A stretch of DNA of 64,000 nucleotides from Erigeron canadensis (taxonomy: Eukaryota; Streptophyta; Magnoliopsida; Asterales; Asteraceae), in contig NC_057768.1 of the NCBI RefSeq assembly GCF_010389155.1, positions 38,047,633-38,111,632 of the forward strand. Direction: 5' to 3'. The notes below the pieces were generated by a model. It was not told where the DNA came from and did no database searches. It saw only the letters and a list, made by a program, of their open reading frames with translations. Of the stretch, positions 23,423 through 36,060 are shown piece after piece. Both the position numbers and the translations under genes were made by a program. The first letter of the stretch is position 1. The number at the start of each line of letters is the position of its first letter.

Positions 23423-25294
23423 TCGAAACGTTATTATGTATTTCTTGTTTTAGTCATGTAATGTGTTATTTGTTTTGATCATAAAATGTGTTTTGATAAT
23501 AAAATGTGTTTGATTGTTACAAAAAATAGCCGTTAAGGACTAAAAGTGACACTTATAGGAACCACTTTTGATAAAAAAGGATGATGAGGGACTTGTTTTG
23601 CCAACTAGCCAAACTCCTAAATAGTCGTTGGAGTTCAAAAAAAAAAAAAACCGCTCCCTCTCGTCCCTGCAGGGACTAGTCCACCGGACGAGCCTATCGA
23701 ACGAGTGTGGAACGAGTCCCACCCAACGGTGTGGACTCGTCCCTGTGAGGCGAACGAGCTCGATAACGAGTCCATTGGGGACCTTCTTAGCTACTATTGG
23801 GGCCCATTATAATTTTCTTTTTGTTTTCTTCAGTTTTGGGGCCAAAAATCAATTAAAGAGATTTGAGATCCTGGTACGAATTTTTTTCTGAATTAGACCT
23901 TGGTACAAATTGTGTGTGTGTGTGTGTGTTTTTTTTTTTTTTCCTGAATTGTGATCCACGACTCTATCTCAATTCTCAACCGGCGGTCTTTGAGGCAGTT
24001 TATGTGACTCCTTCGGCTATGGGGAGTTGAGACCACCTAATATAAAAAGCTTGTGTCATGTGACGTTATGTTATATGTTGGTTAACCACTTAAAAATTTA
24101 GGAGTAGGCCTATCGAGTTGGTTAAGAGACTTTCGACAAGTGGTTTAAGATGATTAATTGAGGTAATATTAAAGTGTATTTATTTAAATGAGAGACATGA
24201 GAGAGAGCGCATTTAAGGTGTTTGTGGTCTACTTCATGCCACCTAGGGGTATTGCCTCCCCCTCCTTAGCTTTACATCCTTAGCAAAGCTAAAAGCCGCT
24301 AATATGTGTGACATGGTATCAACTATGGACATTCATGTGAAAAATTTAGATTCCACATGAGCTCAAGCTATACCGAATGAGAATTCTTTCTATAAATAAT
24401 CTCCACTAAAAAATATTAGTCTTCTTCGGGACATATTTAAAGAAAATAAATTGAGCCAGTTTGATGAGTAGAATAGGTTAAATAAGTTAAATTCATATTT
24501 AATCAAATTGATTGAGAATACAAAATTTAAACATTATATCTTTATATCAAAATTAATATCATCTCATTTAGAAATAAATTCATCAAGTTAGATCAATTAA
24601 CAATAACAGCATATATATAATTCTAATAAGAGGGTATAAATAGAAATTGAAAATTTTGAATAGGCTTCAAACCCCAGTTTGACCTAGGGATTAAGCAAAA
24701 ATCCATAATTCTCATCAAGAACTGATTCCGTCCTGATTTCAGTACTAAATAGTGGTACAGAATCTCATTGGAGATCGAGACCGATATTGGTTTTTGGTGG
24801 TTTTCAAGATTAGGACGGAAAAGAGTTTGCGGGTTTTGTTGAAATGTATAGTGCAACTAGATGGAGTGTAAACCTTTTATTGGAAGAGTTGCTTTTGCCA
24901 GGAGTTTGGTGAGAGGCGTTCGTAAAGTATATATAATCATGTTACTGTTATATTAATAATAAATAAAAATAAATAGTAATAGTAATAATAAAATTTTTGT
25001 AAGGGACTTATTGTTATTAGAAAAATTTACATATATATCCTACTTAAGAGACAAAATTACATATTTATCCAAAGTGTAAGTTTTTAATGCATAAATACAA
25101 TGCTTTTAAAGCATGCTTTGAATAAATATGTAATTATGTCTTAAAAGTAGGATATATATGTATATCTCCCTTATTATTATTACTCAATATTTATACTTAG
25201 TTATAAACTGATTTTCTTTTATAATATTATATTCGTAATATATTATTATTGATCAATGTATTTTTAAAATAAAGATACTTTGAAAAATAATTTA
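23423..25294. other. Intergenic, repetitive
   Basis: No gene is seen. About 23640-23830 is GC-richer with repeated ACGAG/CTCGT words. A (TG)n-T(n) tract lies at 23911-23942. The rest is AT-rich. Frames here are short and without protein character. Confidence 0.45.
23911..23942 (+). repeat. (TG)n microsatellite followed by T run
   Basis: About nine TG units run directly into about 13 T. Confidence 0.85.
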
Positions 25295-25756
25295 TCTATC
25301 TATAGTATAGCAGATTTCTCCTAAATTTTCAATATTGAACTTGAAATTTTCAATATTGATTTTAAGTACTTCCCCAAAATGCCCCTCCTATCTATTATAT
25401 ATTTACCTAAAATAACTATAATACCCTTTCTCTCTCCTCAAATCTCAACCAATCACTTTTTTCTCTCTCCTCCATAAATCATTTATTCCTCCAATTCATT
25501 CAAAATATTTTATCTCAAAAACCGTACATCGATAAATTATAAAAATTGTATGGGTGTTCTTAAAATTTCATGTTCTTTCATTAAAGATGTCATTCGATAT
25601 ACTTTCGACAAATTTTTAAATCCGAGGGCGGAACCCGTACGGCTAAGGCATTTGACTATCATACTCTATGACATATCAACTCCTATAACCTATCACATTA
25701 TATGACTTAGGTATCACCACCATTATTTCACCGCCGCAACACGCGGATACTTGCTA
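25295..25756 (+). mobile_element. Helitron-like non-autonomous element, copy 1
   Basis: The 5' end TCTATCTATAGTATAG and the 3' hairpin CCGCAACACGCGG, followed about 10 bp on by CTAT, fit the TC...hairpin...CTRR plan loosely. The body is alignable to 31543-32010 over most of its length (for example AAAACCGTACATCGATAAAT in both). No frame. Confidence 0.6.
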
Positions 25757-26027
25757 TCGTTCAATTTATAAAAGTAAAGAAATAAAAAATGGAAAAGGAT
25801 GATCTTAAGTTGATTTACATCCATAAGACCATCAAGAGTCAACTTTAATGAAATAATGAAAGCTGATGACATTTTCGATGGTTGATGCTCTATCATCGTA
25901 TGACATGCTGTGTCAGTTTTTTCTGTTACAGAACCGGTAACAAAGATTTCACACTCTTCAATTTTTACACATTTTTATAAATGCAAAAACAAAGAACAAG
26001 ATACATGCATGAAGAACACAGCCATTT

Positions 26028-27681
26028 TTATGTGTTCATGAACCTACAATTCTTTCTAACTTCCCCATCAGCATAGGTTTCTGGATTTGTAATGTTTCCA
26101 AGTTTCACCATTGACTCCGAAAACTGTTCAAAAAATGCAAGCGGATCCAAGGCGTATTTCTTCACAAGTTTCTTTGTTTCAATCCCAAGGATACTTGAGT
26201 AGAGTTCTTGATCCGAATTAAGTAGGCCTTCTCCGTTTAACAGCAAATGATAATAAGAATTGTCAAAGAGGTTTGGCGAAACATAGTCCATTGCAGCTTC
26301 ATTGTTGTCCCCTCCTCCAGCTACAGGGCATGTTGATTTTAACGTTTTGAGGTTTGACTTGACGATGGGGTTCATTGTGGATGTTATCTGATAGTCCCCA
26401 TAGATTCTGGCTCGATAATTAGTACAACGAGCCATGCCAATCGTGTGAGCACCTGCCCATATGGTAGGAAAAGATATGCTTATTTGCTTAATTTTTCCTA
26501 ATACCATAACATGATAGACATATTTAAAAAAGTGTCTTCCATTAGTTAGTCCCAAAAGTTAGTTGTTGTACCATGTTATCCAACCCGTGGCCGTCATAAT
26601 CCATTTTGACCATAACTCACGCATTCTGACTTGTCGCCCAACCTGTATGACCCACCCGTTTTGCCATTTTAAGGTCTGGTTTTAAGGATGTAGGTTTGTA
26701 TTAATTACCTGAAAGCGCTACCATGTCAGTGACAGAGAGGCCTTGATATATAAACTTAGCGATGATGGATAGCAGGCCATCGTTTGCACCAGGTATGTTT
26801 GTTTCCACTAGGGCAAAGCTACCAGATTTTGAGTCTTTTCTACCTACTGGGACATCCCAATAAGGCCCCCCAACCTGTAACAGCAAACATTTCCAAAGTT
26901 ACAGTTTTTACACTACGATATAACTTTCTGGATTTAATTGGCTTTCGTCATATACCAGGAGGGTAGCATCTCTTGCGGCGATAGTAAGGGCATCTGCACA
27001 CGAAACTGTTCCAGGACACTCGGATTCCAGTTTGTTCTTGATCCTATCTATGATGTCAAACCCTTTCAATGCATCCAAATTTGTGGGTGCGTTCTTCTCT
27101 CCTTGAAATGTGACTGTGTCATCCAGCAACACCGAACCATCACATCCCTGCACAAAAAAAATACATTAATAAAAAAATAAAATTTGCAAAGATGGGCTGG
27201 TTGCATAATGGTTCAACGATTTCAATAGCGAGAGGTTTGACTCAAACACTCTTTTGTCCATTATAAACGATACACATATAAATGACTAATCCTTTAGTTA
27301 GGATCACAAATACATTATTGAAGTGACAATCTGAACATTTGAATAAAATGATTTAGCATATTGTATGAAGTAAAAATACACTTTGACTAGCTCATTCTCC
27401 ATTTTGTATAACTTTTTATTTGGTTAGAGATAAACACGAACACCCCAAATCAAGGTGATGTCTACCTGTACAAAACAGTCATGAAAATGCAATCGTAGTA
27501 TGAGGGCTGCGTTACGGGGGTCAGATAATACAGCACATTCCATTTCTTTCCTGACAATAGCTTCTGCATTTGGGCATGTAGACTTGTAATAATCCAAGGA
27601 TAAAGGAGGATCACTTGCATGCAATAAGGTAACAAGTAAAAGATGAATGAAAATGGAAAGAAAACTTGGTCTGAATTTCAT
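26028..27681 (-). CDS. PRX11: Class III peroxidase, PRX11-like
   Basis: Four exons (27466-27681, 26956-27147, 26709-26874, 26028-26452) give 332 residues, with the classic intron positions of the family. A signal peptide covers about residues 1-22. The distal haem pocket is RLHFHDCF (Arg63, His67). The proximal ligand is His194 in GAHTIG. Conserved cysteines, [10 protein letters not shown] and the VPVGRKDS substrate region are all present, and the end is NCRFMNT. The enzyme is expected to be secreted and to oxidise phenolics with hydrogen peroxide, for example in wall cross-linking, lignin or suberin formation. The whole sequence recalls Arabidopsis peroxidase 11. A TATA box lies about 40 bp upstream. 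Intron 1 holds a SINE-like insertion (27190-27300). All key residues are intact. Confidence 0.96.
27190..27300 (+). mobile_element. tRNA-derived SINE-like sequence in peroxidase intron 1
   Basis: A-box-like TGGTTGCATAATGG (27198-27211) and B-box-like GGTTTGACTC (27234-27243) lie at tRNA-like spacing, opposite in strand to the peroxidase gene. Ends not defined. Confidence 0.5.
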
Positions 27682-27721
27682 GGTGTGTAGTGAACAAGAG
27701 GTAGAGATGGTTGGGACTGAG

Positions 27722-27731
27722 GCTATATAAG
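27722..27731 (-). promoter_or_regulatory. TATA box of the peroxidase gene
   Basis: TTATATAGC on the minus strand, about 41-50 bp upstream of the start codon, so the leader must be short. Confidence 0.55.
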
Positions 27732-28923
27732 ATAGTAAGTTACTTGCAAAAGTTGAGATCTAAGGAAAGTTTTTGTGAACTTTTGTTGTTAGTCAATAGA
27801 GGATGTAACTACTATTGTTTTGTTTGGTGAGTATTCTAAGAACCAAAATTTGCTATTATGTTAATTTTGTCTAGAAAGAAAGTTATATATATTTGGGCAA
27901 AACAAGCTACCAAAGTTGTGATTTGATAATGACAGTTTTCAAGTTTTCCAAAAGAAAATTTGGTGTGCATATGGAGAATATACATGTAAAATTAACCACA
28001 AGTTTAGAAAATGAAAACAAGAAATTTATTTGCGTTATGACTAACATGTTGCAAGTTCAAATCTTGGCAGGTAAGATGTCCATTGACAGTGTTTGTTCAA
28101 CGCTGATAAATTCTACTCTATTTATGCCCAGATCAAGGTGAAAACAATTTTTCAAACCATCAATTGTTCGAATCAGACTAATTTATGTACTCCATCCAAT
28201 CTTTCGTTTTTTGTGTATTTTTGTATCTCATGAGTTATGTCATAATACTGAGAGGTAAATCAAGCTTTGAGGTAACTTTAATACTAATGCCACTCATAAT
28301 TCTCTTTTTAGGCTAAAAAGAGGATTAAATGTATCAAGAATCCTCAAAGCCTGTTTCTGAGCCATCCTAGGCCCAACACATGAGAGGTAAATCAAGCTGA
28401 CTGAGCGACAAAGGCAATAGAGTGGTGTCAACCACGAGGATGGAACACCTGACCTCATGTTGTGTAAAAGGCAAATTTGCTCTTTCCTTAACCAACTCAA
28501 CTATACGCCAAAGGCATTGGCACAATTTAAGAAATTTAATCATAAGATTCACGCATATCACTCAAATGCCCCGTGTAGACCCATAAGAGTAAACCCATTT
28601 CTATATATAAGGACTAATTTTCGTATACTGTCTGCTATCAGTTGCAGTAATCTTTTTGGACCAGATAATTTGAGCCCACTAGGCATTTTTCAAGAACTCA
28701 CAAGACCAAAGTTGCTAATCATATACAGTAATATATACCAGTAATAATATTAAGTTATAATCCATGGTAAGTTCTAATTTGAAAATGGAACTCGTTTATC
28801 TTTGGACATCTAATATATAGAACTTCACAGAATCGAAACTTTAGTAAGTCAATGTTCGACTTCTGTCATGATTTACAAGTACCTAATAAATTACATGGTA
28901 ATAGAATGATACTATACTGATGC
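27732..28923. other. Intergenic between the peroxidase and ceramide synthase genes
   Basis: No gene is seen. GCAAGTTCAAATCTTGGC near 28050 resembles a tRNA B box on the plus strand without a clear partner. A SINE-like sequence lies at 28290-28515. The word GAGAGGTAAATCAAGCT occurs twice, near 28250 and 28382. The last part is presumably ceramide synthase 3' UTR. Confidence 0.45.
28290..28515 (-). mobile_element. tRNA-derived SINE-like sequence
   Basis: On the minus strand an A-box-like TAGTTGAGTTGGTTAAGG (28503-28486) is followed by a B-box-like GGTGTTCCATCC (28449-28438) at normal tRNA spacing. The body runs leftwards. The tail and target duplication were not resolved. Confidence 0.55.
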
Positions 28924-30701
28924 TCAATCTTCATGTTCATTATCACTTTCAGAATCTGCAAAATTAAGGAACAAGTGTAAGTGACAAAAAGAAAAGGAAC
29001 CGAAACACAGTAAACCTATTACTAACACTGGTAGTAAATGTATACATAACCATGAAAAAGAGAATAGTATGATTTCTTGAGAATTAGTGAGTGAAACTGC
29101 AAATATATACAATGGTGACTTGAATGAGAGAACATACCAGAACGAACATCGTCACTAAGTTGGCCTCTATTTTGGATCTGTTTAACAATCATCCGAAATA
29201 TTAGCACCCACCAATATATGTTAAGAACAAGCAAGCAGAAAAGCAGAGTGTTAAACACATAATAGTATAATGGTCCCTCTGGAGTTTCCTTGGCTTTATC
29301 CAAAGTTTGAACCACTTCATAACTGCAACAACATGAGACATGAAAAATATATACATACTTAGTGAGAAAATGTTTTTTTTTTCACTTTTAATTATTTGAT
29401 GTTTGATAAAGTAGACAATGATCTTATAATAGTGTTATGAAAATAATTAAAAATAAATTTTATTTCCTGCAGTTTAACCTGTAACCCGGCCCGCCCAACC
29501 TGCCCAATTTTTCCGTTTGTACTAACACATGTATTGAGCATAGTATTCTAACCTTGTACTCCACAGGATCCAAAATGGGAAATATACAAGGCGAAACACT
29601 ACCCAGGACAAGACAAACAAATAGAATGAATAGCTTGCAAGGTTTTCAGCTCCACTGTATTTAGACATCTTCCCTATTTCAAGAAACACATCGCTCGCAT
29701 CATGAAGAGCCAAGACAACCGACCCAACACGAGCAAACCTGCAAAAATAAACTATTAAAAAAATATATATGTGGTCTAAGAAAAACGTACGTGTACTAAC
29801 TATAGAACCATATCTTATCAGATTAATAGTTTCCAACGTACATCATTAGATAACATTTTAGAAAGTACCTGCATATATACGACAATGAAATAAGAAGAAC
29901 GGATGCAAAATGATGACCCATGGACACACCAAAATCTGCCCGTCTTGTTTCCCAGAAAATTAAAGCAAATATGGAGTATGTGTAGAATCCGCCAGCATAC
30001 ATGTATACGGCTTTCAGTTTCAACCTGAGAATCAAAAGTAAACCATGACTAACTACAGAATCATAATCATCATCAACTCGAGAAAAGAAAAAGAAAAGTA
30101 TCAGTTAAAAAAGGCTTTTTTTTTTTACTTCATTTTTTGGTCAGGCCATATCTGATTGCCAGGGCCTATCCAAAAGTTGATAGTATTAGTGAACCATGGC
30201 TCGTTGTAAGTTACAGCCAAGGTTAGACTTTCTGCAGACAGATAATATAAACATTTCCATGCCGATTCCTTAAATTTCTGTATTCTCATGTTCCTTTCAT
30301 CTGTCTCTATTTTTAGCCTTTCGTTAACTATTAACCGCCTTCCTATACCCTGCACGATGTAACGACATACATATGTGATATTTGATGAATAATCTTCAAC
30401 TTTTATTACTATATGGATTATGATTCTACTATTTAGAAACACTGAAAAGCACTGCATTTTCGTATAAGGCCTAAGTGCACATAAATGTATCCAACTTGTC
30501 ACGTTTTGCTACCGTGTGCATTCAACTTTCAAACGTGTCATACATTAAGAATATAAATAGTACCTCGAAAACGAGTCTGTCGAGAAAAAATCGAGCAGTT
30601 GGGAAGAAGATGGCAAACAAAGGAAGGAGTAGAAAATCTTGGTAAACTGGGAATGATTCCCGTTCAATATCAATCGTTTTTAAACCTTCAAGTAAACCCA
30701 T
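28924..30701 (-). CDS. LOH: Ceramide synthase, LAG1/LOH type (TLC domain)
   Basis: Six exons (30564-30701, 30129-30349, 29869-30024, 29553-29738, 29138-29322, 28924-28955) join to 305 residues, a normal size for plant LAG1 homologues. The TLC domain contains the Lag1 motif, with [10 protein letters not shown] followed by GVSMGHH (His157-His158, the presumed active-site pair), then [16 protein letters not shown]. Several hydrophobic helices are visible, consistent with an endoplasmic reticulum membrane enzyme that joins a long-chain base to an acyl-CoA. As in other plant versions there is no homeobox-like insert. The tail is acidic and ends in EHED. It resembles Arabidopsis LOH1/LOH3 more than LOH2 in its C-terminal part, from memory only. 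Related proteins also underlie resistance to sphinganine-analogue mycotoxins in tomato (Asc-1). Nothing looks broken. Confidence 0.95.
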
Positions 30702-31542
30702 GTCTTGAAAGATATGGTTATTTTAATACAAAGTGTAGGACATTGATAGATTATATTTATGCATTTGGTTAGTGTGCGTGCAGTTTGGGAATCGTTAGGA
30801 GTTGGGTTTCATACCAAATTCTGTTTGTCTACTCTATCGCCAATCACTTTCTTCAAACTCTTTCGAGCTATCTTACAAATATTTATATTTATAGTTATTA
30901 TATTAATTAAGGGCCAAAAAAAAAAAAACCCATATCATTTCGTTGATGCCGTTTGATATCCCTTGTAGTTGGTAATTTCATTTATTTATTTAGAACTAAA
31001 TAAGGTAAAACCTTTACTCAAAAAGTATTCTATTTTATTTTATAAATTAATAAAATTGATTCTATTTTTTTTTTCCAAAGCAATGTTCCTCTAGTTAGAA
31101 AATTTATGTCAACATTTCTTTTTTCCATAATTTTCCCTAGTTCACCAAATTATTTTCATTTATCTTTCAAAGCTTTAAACTTTTATTTTTATCTTTATTA
31201 ATTTGAAACATGAAAGTAGTTATCTTTGTTTAAAAATATAATGTTTTATGCCAATTATAACAAACTTATTCCACATCGCATGTGACTAAGTAGTTACATC
31301 AAGAAAGTAGCTTGATCCATGATCACCCTCCTTGCAAAAACCAATCAAGGAATTAATGTTGTATAAATCAATCAATGTCGTACTAAAAGATAGTGTTGGG
31401 TATGCATTGAAATTAAAACTTTTGTCTTGTGCATGATTGTTTTACGTGTTTGCCTTGATGATAATGACTAACTAACTAATTAATTAATCGTTGAGGGCAT
31501 ATAGTACCATGGGTAGTTAAAAAAATTTTTTTTCAAAATACG
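30702..31542. other. 5' flank of the ceramide synthase gene and spacer
   Basis: AT-rich sequence with no gene. It presumably includes the ceramide synthase promoter, but no clear TATA box was chosen. Confidence 0.45.
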
Positions 31543-32010
31543 TACTATACTATATTATAAAGTAGATTTTCTCTATATTTTCAACATTGAACTTAAATTT
31601 TCAATATTGATTTTAGGTACTTCCCCAAAATGTCATTACTATCTATTTTATATATACCTAAAATAACTATAATACCTTTTTTTTTATCCTTAAATCTCAA
31701 TCAATCCATTTTTTTCTCTCTCCTGCATAAATCATTTTATTCTTTTAGTTCATTCAAAAAATTTTATCTCAAAAACCGTACATCGATAAATTATAAAAAT
31801 TATATGGTTGTTTTTAAAATTTCATGCAATTTCATAAGAGTGGTCATTCGATATACTTTTGACGAATTTTTAAATCCGACGGTTGAGCCCGTACAGCTAA
31901 GGGCGGAGCTCGTCAAGTAGATCACTCCATCACCACCACCGCCACTATTACATCACCACCCCGTTATCACCTCCATCACCGCCGCAATGCGCCGGTACCA
32001 TTCTCGTTAG
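31543..32010 (+). mobile_element. Helitron-like non-autonomous element, copy 2
   Basis: Begins TACTATACTATATTATAAAG and ends with the hairpin-like CGCCGCAATGCGCCGG, then TTCTCGTTAG. The body aligns to 25295-25756. Near the 3' side there are ATCACCACC repeats. The 96-codon frame inside is accidental. Confidence 0.6.
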
Positions 32011-32440
32011 ATTAAAAAACATATTTATTTACTAAAAAAAATTTGATTGTATTCAACAATTTAGTGAAAATCATTAACTTTTATTTAACAATATGTAAAT
32101 TAGCTAGAACACAACCAAACATACATTTTATAGAAAGGAATAAACTAAAAAGGGTTTTTTCTATGAATCGCTTGAAATGACCTATATTTCTACTTTTCAT
32201 TTAAACGACGAATTTCGTTAGCTAGTACATGATGCTAAAGAAATTTTTTTGGGGAAAAACAAGAAGATAAAATGGTTCCCGAGTAATAATGTGGTAATAT
32301 CGGAAAGAAACGATGATGAAACAAAGATGATGATACTTCATTTTTTGAGTTGTTAATGGCCAACACGTGTTACCATAGCTAGCAAAGAGAAGACACATAT
32401 CTAGACTAGATTAGTAGAATATGATAAGTGGAGATACGAA

Positions 32441-32863
32441 CAATGTTTTAAAAACCGGTATTTTAGTTATACCGGCGTGGAAAAATTTTCCGGTATTACC
32501 GGTATTATCGGTAATACCGGAAATACCGGCCGGTACGACTATTTTTAATTTATTATATTTTTTGTGTAAAAGTTTTTACAAAACTTATTACAATTTAAAA
32601 AATAGTCAAAATGCAATTATAATTTACTCAAAAATAATACCAAATATATATTTCATAACAAAATATAGGTTTTAAAGTTCACAAATAACAAAAAATAACA
32701 TTAAAGTATCATAAAAATAATTTTTTTTAAAAATCAAAATTTATTTTTTGAAATACCGGAAATACCGGCCGGTAATGAATAGTGAAAATACCGGACTTAA
32801 AATACCGGCGTGGTCTTCGGTACCGGTAACACCGGCCGGTATTTACCGGTATTTAAAACATTT
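32441..32863. mobile_element. hAT-like non-autonomous element with ACCGG-rich ends
   Basis: The left end CAATGTTTTAAAAACCGG matches the right end read on the minus strand, AAATGTTTTAAATACCGG. It is flanked by 8-bp direct repeats GATACGAA (32433-32440) and GATACAAA (32864-32871) with one mismatch. Both ends are packed with TACCGG/CCGGTA words around an AT-rich core without a frame. Same plan as the CATAGTT family but with a different motif. Confidence 0.75.
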
Positions 32864-33282
32864 GATACAAATACTAAAAATAAACATAAGAGCTAGGAGC
32901 GGTAGTAAAGATAATGAACTCACGTCGTCTACCCGTATTGAAACAATGTGCCAATGTTTTCTCCATACCACAAATCATTGTACATACATATCTTCATTGT
33001 ATTTATTCTGGAAAGCTAATAAAGACTAGGTATTTTTTTTATGTTTGTAAGCCATGTTGAGTTAAAAATATAGGGTTTATTTTGGAGAATATAATGGATT
33101 AGGGTAAACATGTTTAATTTCACCGTAACGTTATTTAAATTGGTGCCAAATTTATGGGAAGTGATATTCGTATTATTGGTTTTAAATTTACCCGACATAT
33201 ACTTTAGTAACTTGTACATTGTGTTTAAAAAGTTAATTTATAAAAATCTGTTGTACGGATATCATTTACCCAAAGGGAGGTG

Positions 33283-33394
33283 TCTGTACACCACCAGTTT
33301 TTGACGATACACCACTATATATGCATTATTGTATTGTGCAGTACAACACTGTAAAGCACAGTTAATGGTATATCTTCAAAAATTAGTGGTGTAC
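33283..33394. mobile_element. Short MITE-like inverted repeat
   Basis: CTGTACACCACCAGTTTTTGA at the left is mirrored by CTGTACACCACTAATTTTTGA at the right on the minus strand, over about 110 bp. No target duplication was seen. Confidence 0.65.
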
Positions 33395-34693
33395 AGATCG
33401 CTTCCTTCACCGATATTTATAGCCATCTTCCTTTCTATTTGAGGCTAATTAATTAATGAACTGTAAAATGATAGTGGGCTTGTTTGAACGGGCTAATATA
33501 ATTAATGGAGCCTAATGCAAAAAAACTAAAAGAATTTCTTTGTGGCGGGCTAGATCTCAAGATGGTCCAGTGCCCACCAACGTTGTACACTACATCCGTC
33601 GTCATTGCCCATATAGCTAGGTGCCTAGGTTCAGTGTGATTTGTTAGTATAAATAATTAATTATTAATTTTGATCAAACACCCCACATCGAGAGCAGTAT
33701 GTAGTTATGTACTAGCAAGTATTATTACTTATCTAGTAATAATTTTTAAGAAACTTTAAGATATTTAATTTATGGATTGCCTATGAAAGTTCAAAATGCC
33801 GAGAAAATTGAATACATACTTTCTCATTCCACTTAGGCCTTATCCAACCATAATCATTTTCTCATTGACATCAACACCACATCATCTTTTTCACATAACA
33901 TCTTTCAGAAAATACCACTACCAACCATACATTTTTTAAAATATTTTTTCTTATATACTTTATTATTAAATAAACCCAAAAATAAACCAAACAAACAAAA
34001 GCTTCTTTTTTTTTATTAATTGGTTGAAATTGTAGCGTACCCACCCCACATCCAAACCTCCCTTTCTCGGCCTTTTCTTGTGAGAAAATCCCTCATTATT
34101 TTCTGAGAAAATGGATGAGAAAACAATGATGTTAATGATGTCCAGAGAAAACATTGGAGAAAAATTCGAGAAATTGTTGGGTTGGGAATGATCTTATGAA
34201 AACTACTATACATGTTTGGTGCAAGACAAATTGGTTTTCAGAATGAAACTGCAATTCGACTTATGATAGTGGTAGCTGATCGATCTGGACCCATGTTGGT
34301 GTCAAGTATATACAATTTCTGGATACCGCAGAAGGGAGGCAAATTCGATCATGACAATTTACTTAATTACCGAGTTCAACTCCAGTGCGTATATCTACAG
34401 TTCAAGTCATTTTAAAGTTATTCACTTTTTGACTACCAGAATCATAGAAAACAATCTAGTTTGCTAATCCGAAACCTATCCACATTATCTCATACATGAC
34501 TTATTAATTGAACTCTTAACCATTGATATTTAGACCAAAAGCCTGGTGTATAACAATTATTAGTAATATATAGTACTCGTATGTATGTAGTTTCAATCTA
34601 AAGTAGAAGATTGATTATTCTAATTATATAATTAAGTAGACCCGGAATGGAACTTTCCAGTCTGTTTGGACCCCGATTAACGGAAGCATCTTA

Positions 34694-34709
34694 TCTGGTT
34701 ATAACCAGA
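34694..34709. repeat. Perfect 16-bp palindrome
   Basis: TCTGGTTATAACCAGA equals its own reverse complement. It stands in a GC-richer patch with no gene. Confidence 0.85.
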
Positions 34710-35689
34710 CAATGGAGGGACCCGTCTACTTCATCATTTGGACTGACTCTTACTAATTTTTTGGCCTTTTGATCGAGCGCCATTCGACAGTGCAAAAATT
34801 GCTTTATTCAAGCTGCTCGGATGAGTGAACACAGCTTTTTCATTTGTTTGTTTGCGTCCATTACTTTTATATATTTTGATTTAGCCCAACCGATTTGCCT
34901 TAATAGTGGTTCATATCAAAATTTGGTCGCAACTTACTGAGTTAATGTGCATAACAGGGCTGCATGTGTGGCGTGGGACCGATATCGACCCAATGAGGGT
35001 CTATATGGGACAGACAGATCATTCCCGTATCTAATGTCTTCACTACTCATTCTTGAGATTCTTGATGAAAAGGATAACTTCAAATTATTAGATACAATAA
35101 ACAATATCTAGCTAGGCCCAAACTCATTAGAAGAAACAAACAAGTAGTAGTAGTATAAACATCTACCAAGTATATCAAGTATAAAAAAAAATGTGCAGAC
35201 TAAATTTATGTGTATTCTGTCATTTTATGACCACCACCCTGCTGGAACCCGCCACCATTCAAATCAATCTTGTTCTGCTTTTAAGTTTCTTAACCTCATT
35301 CTAGTTTTCTTTTTTCCTTTTCTTTTATGTTATTTTTTTTCTTCTTATGTTTCATATCAATTTATACTGCTAGTTTAAGTATATATGCCCAATATTTTCA
35401 ATTAATTTTAAATAGTCATCAATAAGACGTTGCATCTTTATGAGCATGGACATTTTCATTTGGACCGGGCATTATCTGCCAAGTTCACCACAAAATGATG
35501 ATAATCGGCAGGTTGCAATGTTCCTTGCAAACAGAAGATTAACATGAACATTACTTTAGTGCAACAGCTCTGCAAAGACAACGTGCGAAACAAAATGACA
35601 TAAAAACACTTCATGAGGGCTACCGAATGATATATAATGGGTGAATTGTCATTTTCCTTAAGAGAAGAGCAAAACTTGGTTCCAATAGG

Positions 35690-36060
35690 CCACTGAGTCA
35701 ACTCACCTTCATAAATGACAAACTTAACACCGCTTATGACTAAATTTAAATTTAGATAGTTGTCAAGGGCAGAATGTCATTTCGCCAGACAACAACGAAA
35801 TGAATACCATCAATAATTGAATATATGCAATGACTCAGTGAGTCCACTTACAAAGAAAAATGACACAGCATGCTTTATCAGGACAGACAAGCACAAGACT
35901 AATGATAAAACAATCCATATATAGTCTAACAATGTGAAAACAATTGGCAAAACTCAAGTTTAGTGAACTCAGTGAGGCAACTCAATGCCAGAAATGACAT
36001 AAACATGCTTTATGAGGACAGACAAGCAAAGGATTCATGATACAAAAGAAAAGCCAAATA
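35690..36060 (+). repeat. Degenerate tandem repeat, units of about 135 bp
   Basis: ACTCAGTGAG near 35834 and 35967 is followed in each case by AATGACA and GGACAGACAAGCA. A weaker unit starts near 35691 (CACTGAGTCAACTCA, then AATGACA). The frames within are not coding. Confidence 0.6.

Noticed and set aside
24623..24856. 77-codon minus-strand frame
   Set aside because: AT-rich region, no homology recognised, no start context or promoter; likely chance.
31630..31920. 96-codon plus-strand frame
   Set aside because: Lies inside a Helitron-like repeat; the related copy at 25295-25756 does not preserve the frame.
32421..33029. Frames of 84 and 93 codons
   Set aside because: They read through the ACCGG-rich hAT-like element and its edges, with repeat-derived residues.
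35456..35701. 81-codon minus-strand frame
   Set aside because: Overlaps the start of the degenerate repeat region; no domain, no signal peptide, no promoter.
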